Below, in pieces: positions 22,787-28,258 of a DNA stretch of 28,258 nt. Both the position numbers and the translations under genes were made by a program. The notes under the pieces were generated by a model. That model was not told the DNA's origin. It searched no databases and worked only from the letters and a program-made list of their open reading frames with translations. The number at the start of each line of letters is the position of its first letter. Within the stretch, counting starts at the first letter, position 1. Source of the stretch: JBBSEZ01 sp038239195 (GTDB lineage Bacteria; Planctomycetota; Planctomycetia; Gemmatales; Gemmataceae); NCBI GenBank assembly GCA_038239195.1, contig JBBSEZ010000073.1, forward strand, positions 1-28,258, in the 5' to 3' direction.

Positions 22787-23488
22787 ATGAGCGGAGCCGT
22801 CCATTTCGCGACTGCCCCTGCCTGCCCGGAGTGGCTGGCGCGCGGGGGCCAGCCGTGCGCGCTGCCGACCACCTGTCACCCGCCGCTCGCCTGGGGCGAC
22901 AAGGAGCCTTGGCCGGCCACCATCCGCGACCTTTCGCTCGAGGGCCTGAGCCTGGGCCTCGAGCGGCGCTTCGAGCGCGGCACCGGCCTGGCCATCGAAC
23001 TGCCGGCCGTGGACGGCCCGTCCACCGTTCTGGCCCGCGTCGTGCAAATCAAGCCCCAGACCGGGGGCGGTTGGGTGCTGCACTGCTCGTTCATCAGCCC
23101 GCTCAGCGACGAGGAACTGGACTACCTCCTCGCCCTCGATCGGGCCCGCCGCGCCCCGCGAGCCCCCGCGCCGCTGGTTAGCTGGCACGACCTGTCTCGC
23201 GCCGACGAGGGAACGCCTTCCGTCGAGCACGTGCTCTTTCAGGTCGCGCTGCGCCCCGGCGCGATCGTGCGCTGGTGCGTGAATCGCCTCGCCCCGTTCA
23301 AGACCTGGCCCTTGCAGCGCGGGCAGGAGATCGCCTTGCAGTTTCAGGACACCCCCGCCGGCACCTTCCCGCTCGAACTGCGCGTCTACCACTGCCGGCC
23401 GCGCGACGGCGGCTGGGTCATCAACGGCCATTTCGTCTGCGTGCCCGCGCCCGCCGTCCTCCGCGTGCTGGGACACCTTGGCGCTTGA
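22787..23488 (+). CDS. PilZ-like domain protein
   Basis: A 233-residue cytosolic protein. Residues 42-113 form a PilZ-like domain: WPATIRDLSLEGLSLGLERR with the DxSxxG motif (D48, S50, G53), then FERGTGLAIELP, VLARVVQIKPQTGGGWVLHC and SPLSDEELDYLL. PilZ domains bind cyclic di-GMP, but the upstream RxxxR arginines are missing: the matching stretch reads ARGGQPCALPTTC (18-30). A second half (about 150-225) repeats a similar pattern, with RGQEIALQFQDTPAG and GGWVINGHFV, suggesting a degenerate duplicate domain. The start at ATG 22787 follows GAGAGCGAG. Cyclic di-GMP binding is therefore doubtful; a PilZ-like scaffold or regulator role is possible. Confidence 0.7.
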   Translation: MSGAVHFATAPACPEWLARGGQPCALPTTCHPPLAWGDKEPWPATIRDLSLEGLSLGLERRFERGTGLAIELPAVDGPSTVLARVVQIKPQTGGGWVLHCSFISPLSDEELDYLLALDRARRAPRAPAPLVSWHDLSRADEGTPSVEHVLFQVALRPGAIVRWCVNRLAPFKTWPLQRGQEIALQFQDTPAGTFPLELRVYHCRPRDGGWVINGHFVCVPAPAVLRVLGHLGA

Positions 23489-23594
23489 CGCGCCTTCGTA
23501 TCCTCGCGACGGCTGGAGATGGGTTTTTGCCGGTGGTTGCGCGCACGTCGAAGGCCCCGGAAGCGCCGCTTGAGCCGAAATCGGCAACTTCGCC

Positions 23595-23623
23595 CGTTTC
23601 GGGCGATGGCGCGGCCCGAAACG
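23595..23623. terminator. Possible terminator hairpin after the PilZ-like gene
   Basis: CGTTTCGGGC (23595-23604) pairs exactly with GCCCGAAACG (23614-23623) across a nine-base loop. It lies about 107 bp after the PilZ-like gene and 146 bp before the next start. There is no T tract, so function is uncertain. Confidence 0.35.
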
Positions 23624-23769
23624 ACGACCGCGCGCGATAAAGCGACTGTACCACTCTCTTTTATCCCGCAAAGGCCGTGGGCCGGGGGAATAGTTCAAGC
23701 GTTCAGTCAGGCAGGGACCATTTCACACGTCGAAGCAGCCCGGTTCCGGGCTCGCGGGAGGACCGAACG

Positions 23770-24207
23770 ATGAAAAAGATGATGCTGGCGGCCGCCTTGG
23801 CGGTCGCCGTGATGGGCTCGACGCAGGAGCGCGCGTCGGCCGCGTGCAAGTTCAACTTCAGCGCCGGCTTCAACCTCTCTTTCGAGACCAGCGGCGGTTC
23901 CTGCTCGTTCCTGGGCTTCCAGCGCCAGTCGAACCCGTTCCCCTGTGGGCCGGCGGGCTGCGCCGCCTATCCGGGCTACGGTGGCTACCCGGGCTATGCG
24001 GGCTATGCGGGCTACCCTGGCTACGCGGCCGATCCCGGGTACGCCGCCGCGCCGGCCCCGGTGGCTGCGGTCCCCACCGCCCAACCTGCGCCGCAAGCCC
24101 AGGCGAGCCCCGTGCGCCAGGCGGCCTACTACTACAACAGCTATGCGGCCCCGAACTACTCGGTGTCCCCGGGCTACGCGGCCCCTTCCTACTGGTATGG
24201 CGAATGA
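23770..24207 (+). CDS. Small secreted Gly/Tyr-rich protein
   Basis: A 145-residue protein with a signal peptide, MKKMMLAAALAVAVMGS, and likely cleavage after ERASA (about residue 25). The mature part begins with CKFNFSAGFNLSFETSGGSC, then a cysteine pair, then tandem GYP/GYA units (GYGGYPGYAGYAGYPGYA, about 76-93), a Pro/Ala/Gln-rich stretch, and a C terminus with YYYNSYA and SYWYGE. Such low-complexity tails occur in many secreted planctomycete proteins of unknown role, perhaps cell-envelope or matrix proteins. The ATG at 23770 follows GGGAGGA. It is a single gene with its own terminator. Confidence 0.75.
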   Translation: MKKMMLAAALAVAVMGSTQERASAACKFNFSAGFNLSFETSGGSCSFLGFQRQSNPFPCGPAGCAAYPGYGGYPGYAGYAGYPGYAADPGYAAAPAPVAAVPTAQPAPQAQASPVRQAAYYYNSYAAPNYSVSPGYAAPSYWYGE

Positions 24208-24224
24208 GTCGTGCCTGCGCCTTG

Positions 24225-24265
24225 CGAAGCCGCGGACGACCCTCGTCCGCGGCTTCGGCGTTTTT
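24225..24265 (+). terminator. Intrinsic terminator after the Gly/Tyr-rich gene
   Basis: A perfect 15-bp stem, CGAAGCCGCGGACGA (24225-24239) with its complement (24243-24257), has the loop CCC and is followed by GCG and five T residues. It starts 18 bases after the stop. This is the clearest plus-strand intrinsic terminator in the window. Confidence 0.85.
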
Positions 24266-24277
24266 CCGGGCCTGCCC

Positions 24278-24307
24278 TTGACGCGCGTGGTAGGATGAGG
24301 ATAGACA
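24278..24307 (+). promoter_or_regulatory. Weak candidate promoter of the nucleotidyltransferase-HD gene
   Basis: TTGACG (24278-24283) is five of six to the -35 consensus; TAGACA (24302-24307), 18 bases later, is a poor -10. It lies just after a terminator and 54 bases before the start codon, which fits its position but not strongly its sequence. Confidence 0.3.
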
Positions 24308-24360
24308 TTCCGATCAGCCCCGCGCCGCATCGATGGGCTTCATAACGGCGCACCACTCCC

Positions 24361-25473
24361 ATGAGCGATGGTAAACTTCGTCAGGCGATTGCCCTCGAGG
24401 CCGCGCGCTTGATGTACGAGCGCGTCGAGTCGGAATACTTCACCGCCAAGCGCAAGGCCGCCAAGCGCCTCTGCCCCAAGCGCGGAGGCGCGGTCAAGCC
24501 CGAAGACCTCCCCTCCAACGCCGAGGTCCGCGAGCAGGTCCAGCTCTTCGCCCGCATCCACGAAGGCGATCGGCGCACCGAGAACCTGCGCGACATGCGC
24601 CTGGAGGCGTTGCGGATGATGCGGCTCTTGCGCCGCTTCCGGCCGCGCTTGATCGGCAGCGTGATGACCGGCCACGTGCGCCAGGGCTCGGACGTCGACC
24701 TGCACGTCTTCTGCGACAGCCCCGCTCTCATCGCCGACCTCCTCGAACAGGAGGGCTGCCAGTACGACGTCGAGCGCAAGCAGGTGGTCAAACACGGCGA
24801 GACGCGCCTCTTCACGCACGTCCACGTGTACGACCGCTTCACGTTCGAGCTGACGGTCTACCCCGAGGACAAGGCGCACTACGTCTTCAAGAGCTCGATC
24901 ACGGGCAAGGCGATCGAGCGGGCGTCCGTCGCCGAGCTCGAGGGCTTTTTGGCGCGCGAGTACCCGGGCCTCGACCTCGACGGCGCCCTCCTGGCCGCCG
25001 AGGCGGCGAGCGACCCGTATCCGCTGTTTCGCCTGCTGCTGCTCCCGCTGGAGAGCGTGCAGGGGCCGGCGGCCCACCACCCCGAAGGCGACGTGCTCTA
25101 TCACTCGCTGCAGGTCTTCGAGCTGGCGCGGGGCGCCCGGCCCTACGACGTCGAGCTCTTGCAGGCTGCGCTCCTGCACGACGTCGGCAAGGGGCTGGAC
25201 CGCTCCAACCACGTCGAGGCAGGGCTCGACGCGCTCGAAGGGCTAATTACCAAGCGCACCGAGTTCCTGATCGCCCACCACATGCACGCGCACGAGTACC
25301 GCCGGGGCACGCTCGGAGGCCGGTTGCGGCGCCAGCTCGAGGCCTCGCCGGACTTCGAGGACCTGCTGCTGCTGCAAGAGTGCGACGCGGGCGGGCGCGT
25401 GTCCGGGGCGCTGGTCGGCACGGTGGACGAGGCGCTGGACTATCTGCGCCAGCGAGAGCGCGAGAACGGATAA
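24361..25473 (+). CDS. Nucleotidyltransferase-HD domain protein
   Basis: A 370-residue cytosolic protein. A helical N-terminal part (1-95) precedes a polymerase-beta-type nucleotidyltransferase domain: GSVMTGHVRQGSDVDLHVF (99-117) with metal-ligand aspartates D111 and D113, and a third acidic residue E163 in FELTVY. An HD domain follows (about 238-345) with YHSL H248, LLHDVGKG H273-D274, IAHHMHAHEYR (304-314) and D342 in LQECDAGGR. The architecture recalls bacterial CCA-adding or poly(A) polymerase-type enzymes with an HD domain, but the usual RNA-binding helical part between them is not recognisable, so tRNA maturation is not certain; another nucleotide-metabolising role is possible. The ATG at 24361 has no clear Shine-Dalgarno. 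It ends at a terminator shared with a convergent gene. Confidence 0.8.
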   Translation: MSDGKLRQAIALEAARLMYERVESEYFTAKRKAAKRLCPKRGGAVKPEDLPSNAEVREQVQLFARIHEGDRRTENLRDMRLEALRMMRLLRRFRPRLIGSVMTGHVRQGSDVDLHVFCDSPALIADLLEQEGCQYDVERKQVVKHGETRLFTHVHVYDRFTFELTVYPEDKAHYVFKSSITGKAIERASVAELEGFLAREYPGLDLDGALLAAEAASDPYPLFRLLLLPLESVQGPAAHHPEGDVLYHSLQVFELARGARPYDVELLQAALLHDVGKGLDRSNHVEAGLDALEGLITKRTEFLIAHHMHAHEYRRGTLGGRLRRQLEASPDFEDLLLLQECDAGGRVSGALVGTVDEALDYLRQRERENG

Positions 25474-25484
25474 GACAAAAATGC

Positions 25485-25528
25485 CGGAGGCGGTGGGGAG
25501 GCGATTTGGCGCCACCCCACCGCCTCCG
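25485..25528. terminator. Bidirectional terminator
   Basis: CGGAGGCGGTGGGG (25485-25498) pairs exactly with its complement (25515-25528). On the minus strand it is followed by GCATTTTTGTC, giving a T tract for the secreted-protein gene; on the plus strand it lies 11 bases after the stop of the nucleotidyltransferase-HD gene, with little T run. Confidence 0.75.
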
Positions 25529-25540
25529 CGGTTGCTCGAT

Positions 25541-25921
25541 TCAATCGACCATGAAGAAGTCGCGGGGACTGCGCGCGAACGGGTGTGTGGGGAAGACGGG
25601 GCCACCCGGAGGCGCGCCGGACGCGCCGGGCATACAGGGCGCTGCGTAGCCCGGCATGCCAGGACCGCCAGGACCGCCGGGGCCGCCCTGGTAGGCGGGC
25701 TTCTTCGGCGGGAAGACCATGCCCTGGAAGGGCAGGTAGGGCGGGTAGACGTCGTAGGTCGGCCCGTAGATCGCCCCGTAGCAGTTGGCAGTGTAGTACC
25801 CGGGGCCACACATGTCGGGCGCCTGGGGGATGGGGGCATAGCCACCGTACTGAGCGTAGGCGGGGAGGGCGAGGAGGCTGACGAGGAGCGGCGCTGCAAG
25901 GGAAGCGACCGTCGGTTTCAT
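25541..25921 (-). CDS. Small secreted Gly/Pro-rich protein with collagen-like stretch
   Basis: A 126-residue protein with signal peptide MKPTVASLAAPLLVSLLALP, cleaved near PAYA (about 20-23). The mature part starts QYGGYAPIPQAPDMCGPGYY, has Tyr/Pro-rich text to PPYLPFQGMVFPPKKP, then a collagen-like run GGPGGPGGPGMPG (about 80-92), and two further cysteines. Function unknown; an extracellular or envelope role is inferred. The ATG at 25921 follows AAAGGAG with the same spacing and nearly the same sequence as the next secreted gene, which suggests similar translation. It is terminated by the shared hairpin. Confidence 0.75.
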   Translation of the reverse strand: MKPTVASLAAPLLVSLLALPAYAQYGGYAPIPQAPDMCGPGYYTANCYGAIYGPTYDVYPPYLPFQGMVFPPKKPAYQGGPGGPGGPGMPGYAAPCMPGASGAPPGGPVFPTHPFARSPRDFFMVD

Positions 25922-26081
25922 GACGACTCCTTTCGGGGGGCAGGCAGAAGGCACACCGCCTTCTTTGAACCTAGCCTACCTCACTCCGAGAAGGTCGCGG
26001 GGCGATCGGGGCCCGCCGAGCGCGCTTTTTCGGGCCCAGGCGACGGGCTGGCGCGAAAGGGACGATACCGACGATAAAACG

Positions 26082-26122
26082 GCACAGGGCCGGCGCTGGA
26101 CGAACCAGCGCCGGCCCTGTGC
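26082..26122 (-). terminator. Intrinsic terminator of the Cys/Gly-rich secreted protein gene
   Basis: A perfect 18-bp stem, GCACAGGGCCGGCGCTGG (26082-26099) with its complement (26105-26122), has a five-base loop. On the minus strand it is followed by CGTTTTATC. It lies about 50 bases past the stop of the minus-strand gene. Confidence 0.8.
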
Positions 26123-26174
26123 GTTCTCGACGGGAGGAGGCCCGGAGCGGGGAAGGCCTCCTCCGCGTTGCGGC

Positions 26175-26699
26175 TCAGCGGCCGGGGCCGGCCATCATCG
26201 CGCCCGGGGGCATGCTGCCGGGGAACGCGCCGACCGGCATGCCGCCGCCAGGGCCGCCGGGGACCGAGAACATCGAGGGGGGCATCGCACAGCCGGGGCC
26301 CCCGGGGCCATAGCTCGGGCCAACGGGCGCGCCGCCGCCAGCCTGCGACGGGACCGCCCACTGCAGGGTCGGGCTGACGAAGACGGGGGCGTAGTTGACG
26401 CGCCCGCCGCCGCAGGGCCCGCCGCAGCCGCCGTTGATCTGGTAGCCGTGGTTCTTGTAGTAGGCGACCCAGTCCACGTGATCGAGGGCGCCGTAGAAGT
26501 TCCGCAGGGCGTCATAGTAGTCGTGCCAGAACTTCTGCAGGCGCTCCTCTTCCGGCGTCAAGCACTTGTAGCGCTTGGCAAAGATGTTCCACCACGGCTG
26601 ATAGCCGCTGTAGTGCGCGCTGCTCCAGCTCGCGCAGACCGGGCTGGCGCTCGTTGCCAGGCCGAGCACGGTGACGACCATGACGGCAAACCGTTTCAT
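26175..26699 (-). CDS. Secreted protein with Gly/Pro/Met-rich tail
   Basis: A 174-residue protein with signal peptide MKRFAVMVVTVLGLATSAS and likely cleavage near PVCA (20-23). The first part is a compact, charged and aromatic domain (YQPWWNIFAKRYKCLTPEEE to WVAYYKNHGYQ, about 33-107) without a name I know. It is followed by CGGPCGGG and a low-complexity tail rich in Gly, Pro and Met (PGGPGGGMPV near 148-157). The tail resembles that of the adjacent secreted protein at 25541-25921. The ATG at 26699 follows AAAGGAG at the same spacing as that neighbour; the frame is open upstream without supporting features. Function unknown, probably extracellular or envelope-associated. Confidence 0.75.
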   Translation of the reverse strand: MKRFAVMVVTVLGLATSASPVCASWSSAHYSGYQPWWNIFAKRYKCLTPEEERLQKFWHDYYDALRNFYGALDHVDWVAYYKNHGYQINGGCGGPCGGGRVNYAPVFVSPTLQWAVPSQAGGGAPVGPSYGPGGPGCAMPPSMFSVPGGPGGGMPVGAFPGSMPPGAMMAGPGR

Positions 26700-27012
26700 C
26701 GCGACTCCTTTCACGCGGTTGACCCGAGGCGCCCAAGTCCCCGGGCGCTCTCCTCTGTCTTGGCCCATCCCGCTCCCCCTCACCCCTCGTAGTCGGTGAG
26801 GATAACGCGATACGGCCTTGTCTCCCACAAGGGCATTGCATCCGACACGACTAGAATCGGCCGCGCGTCGCCCCCACTCCCTGAAAAAAGCCACTCTCCG
26901 CCCGTTCGCGCGCCTTACCTGTCAGGCACCTCCCCTACACCCGGCAGAGACCGCTCAGATTGCCCGGCACGTTCGGCCCTGGCTGGCGCCGAACGCCCAG
27001 ACTGCTCGGCCG
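26700..27012. other. Intergenic region, no gene seen
   Basis: This 313-bp gap should hold the promoter of the secreted-protein gene on the minus strand; TTATCC near 26800 is a weak -10 without a well-spaced partner. Near the HTTM gene stop, CGTTCGGC (26970-26977) pairs with GCCGAACG (26988-26995), a possible terminator without a T tract. I see no convincing ORF here. Confidence 0.5.
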
Positions 27013-28137
27013 TCAGGAGCGGCTCAGCACCAACTTCTCCTTGCTCGCCGGGACGAGGTGCCGGGCGGCGCGCTCCGCGAGGGCCTTGCGCATCCGTTCC
27101 TGAAGGCGCTCGATGGCCTGGCGGACGGTCTCCGGCGGGACGAACGCCAGCAGCATGATGAGCATGACGAGGCTGAAGGTGACCAGGCCCATGAAGACGC
27201 CGATGGCCAGATGGAGCATCACCGAGCCGCACACGCACGCCCAGCGCCAGCGGCGGTCCCAGACCAGGAAGGGAAAGCCGAGCTCGACGGAAATCGTGAA
27301 GGCAACGCCCCCGGTCATGATGGCCTCCCACAGCCAGCGCTGCTGCGCGAGCAGCGTCATGATGGGCTGATAGATGGGGACCTGGAACGGCGCGAAGGCG
27401 TAGTTGAGGACGACGTAGTTGGGAGCGGTGGCGCTCCACCACGTCGAGCCGAGCAACTTCGAGGTGCCCGCGGCCAGGTAGATGAGGCAGAAATGCACCT
27501 GGAGCAGTCGCGTCGCGAAGTTGGCCGACGTCGAAGGCGGCGCCGGCCCCGGCTCGGGGAGCCCCGCCCGGCGGGCGCGCCAGCGCTCGAGCAATCGATC
27601 GAGCGACAGGGCGGCGCCGCACGGGCTGAGCACCAGGTAGGCCAGCAAGATCAGGAGCATCGTGTCGAGCCCGAACACCGTCCACTGAGAGCGCCATACG
27701 TAGGACATGGCGGCCACCCAGGTCAGGAAGCCGGTCGCGTTCGACCACAGGCCGAGGGCGAACAGCAGCATGATGACGAGGAACGCCACGTGCAGGGCCA
27801 CGATCCACGTCGGGCCCGTGACGTGGTAGAAGATCGACCAGACCGCGGTGCCTTTGTCGTAGGTATACTGGGGCTCCCAGCCCCAGCCGGGGATGGCGGT
27901 TTGCTGCTCGAGGCGCACGTGGTCCGCGGTGGGCTTGTCGATCCAGCCGTCGGGGCCCACGTAGGAGAGAAGGCCCCAGCTGTATCCGAGGTGGACGTAG
28001 AAGGCCAGCAGGCCGCACAAGATGCGCATCAGTCCCAGCGCGGTCGGCAAGCGCGGAGCGAACCAGAAGCGCTCCCAGCCGCGCCAGAAGCCGAGCAGCA
28101 GGGAGCCGAGGCCCTCGCCCTCGTCGAGCGGAACGGC
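27013..28137 (-). CDS. HTTM-domain integral membrane protein, 5' end unresolved
   Basis: A polytopic membrane protein of the HTTM group, related to the membrane part of vitamin K-dependent gamma-carboxylase. Family text at the start is LGFWRGWERFWFAPRLPTAL, then LMRILCGLLAFYVHLGYSWG; later blocks include LLQVHFCLIYLAAGTSKLLG and TISVELGFPFLVWDRRWRW. About seven or eight hydrophobic segments are visible, then a charged C-terminal tail. The shortest start, TTG 28050, cuts off the conserved FWRGW segment, so coding extends at least to about 28137. ATG 28174 lies one base out of frame beyond an 11-G/12-C run, so a homopolymer miscount may hide the true start. No partner gene is in the window; the function is unknown. 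Confidence 0.75.
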   Translation of the reverse strand, partial: AVPLDEGEGLGSLLLGFWRGWERFWFAPRLPTALGLMRILCGLLAFYVHLGYSWGLLSYVGPDGWIDKPTADHVRLEQQTAIPGWGWEPQYTYDKGTAVWSIFYHVTGPTWIVALHVAFLVIMLLFALGLWSNATGFLTWVAAMSYVWRSQWTVFGLDTMLLILLAYLVLSPCGAALSLDRLLERWRARRAGLPEPGPAPPSTSANFATRLLQVHFCLIYLAAGTSKLLGSTWWSATAPNYVVLNYAFAPFQVPIYQPIMTLLAQQRWLWEAIMTGGVAFTISVELGFPFLVWDRRWRWACVCGSVMLHLAIGVFMGLVTFSLVMLIMLLAFVPPETVRQAIERLQERMRKALAERAARHLVPASKEKLVLSRS

Positions 28138-28258
28138 CCCGGGCGTGGGGGGGGGGGCCCCCCCCCCCCACCATGGGGCGGGGGCGCCTCGGGGGGGGGT
28201 GGTTGCGGGTGGGGCGGCTGTTTGGGGCGGGGGGGCCGGGTATCGGACCCCGCGGGCC
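28138..28258. other. Low-complexity G/C end, probable poor-quality or contig-end sequence
   Basis: The last 120 bases have long G and C homopolymers, including 11 G followed by 12 C at 28147-28169, and further G runs to the end. Composition is unlike the rest of the window and coding sense is lost. This looks like an assembly or sequencing artefact rather than biology. Confidence 0.6.

Noticed and set aside
23976..24030. Short direct repeats that might be mistaken for a CRISPR or tandem-repeat locus
   Set aside because: They are codon repeats encoding GYP/GYA units inside a secreted protein; no spacers are present.

Overview
The window looks like a high-GC chromosomal segment from a planctomycete, most likely a member of the Gemmataceae. 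The assignment rests on gene content. A DUF1549/DUF1553 protein with cytochrome motifs lies between two DUF1501 proteins. There is a tandem family of RKxRLFAVACCRR proteins of the kind I associate with Gemmata relatives, a DUF1559-like pseudopilin domain fused to an anti-sigma-like domain, and an HTTM membrane protein. Small palindromic repeats sit at gene ends. No rRNA, tRNA, CRISPR array or prophage was seen.

Layout. Positions 1-3290 hold hisA and an EF-G2-type translational GTPase on the plus strand, closed by a terminator. Positions 3428-5655 hold three tandem paralogues of an uncharacterised family; the middle copy carries an in-frame TGA at codon 12. From 5807 to 9800 the minus strand carries a secreted beta-propeller-like protein, a weak small membrane ORF, an Rpn/PD-(D/E)XK nuclease-family protein and a conserved protein of unknown function. 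Positions 9937-15397 are a minus-strand cluster of DUF1501, DUF1549/DUF1553 and a second DUF1501, with a hairpin repeat in both internal gaps. pepE (minus) and pdxH (plus) diverge around 16.4 kb, followed by a universal stress protein with a good promoter and a structured leader.

Positions 17.8-19.5 kb encode an ECF sigma factor overlapping a membrane-anchored anti-sigma-like protein with a DUF1559-like outer domain, a plausible two-gene signalling module. Upstream of it is a 239-bp gap containing a 22-bp perfect hairpin and a 113-bp MITE-like element with terminal inverted repeats and a 4-bp flanking duplication. Two tandem secreted metallophosphoesterases follow (19.7-22.25 kb). Then come a DUF5678-like small protein with a truncated downstream ORF, a PilZ-like protein lacking the RxxxR motif, three small secreted Gly/Pro/Tyr-rich proteins, a nucleotidyltransferase-HD protein, and an HTTM protein whose 5' end runs into a G/C homopolymer tract near the end of the sequence.

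Most of the segment is a mosaic of housekeeping genes (histidine, vitamin B6, translation, peptide turnover) and planctomycete-specific surface and secreted proteins. No single new multi-gene defence or biosynthetic system is evident. The most unusual items are the sigma/anti-sigma-pseudopilin pair, the MITE-like element beside it, the interrupted paralogue, the family of stop-codon-associated palindromes, and the CX4CH motif in the DUF1549 protein.
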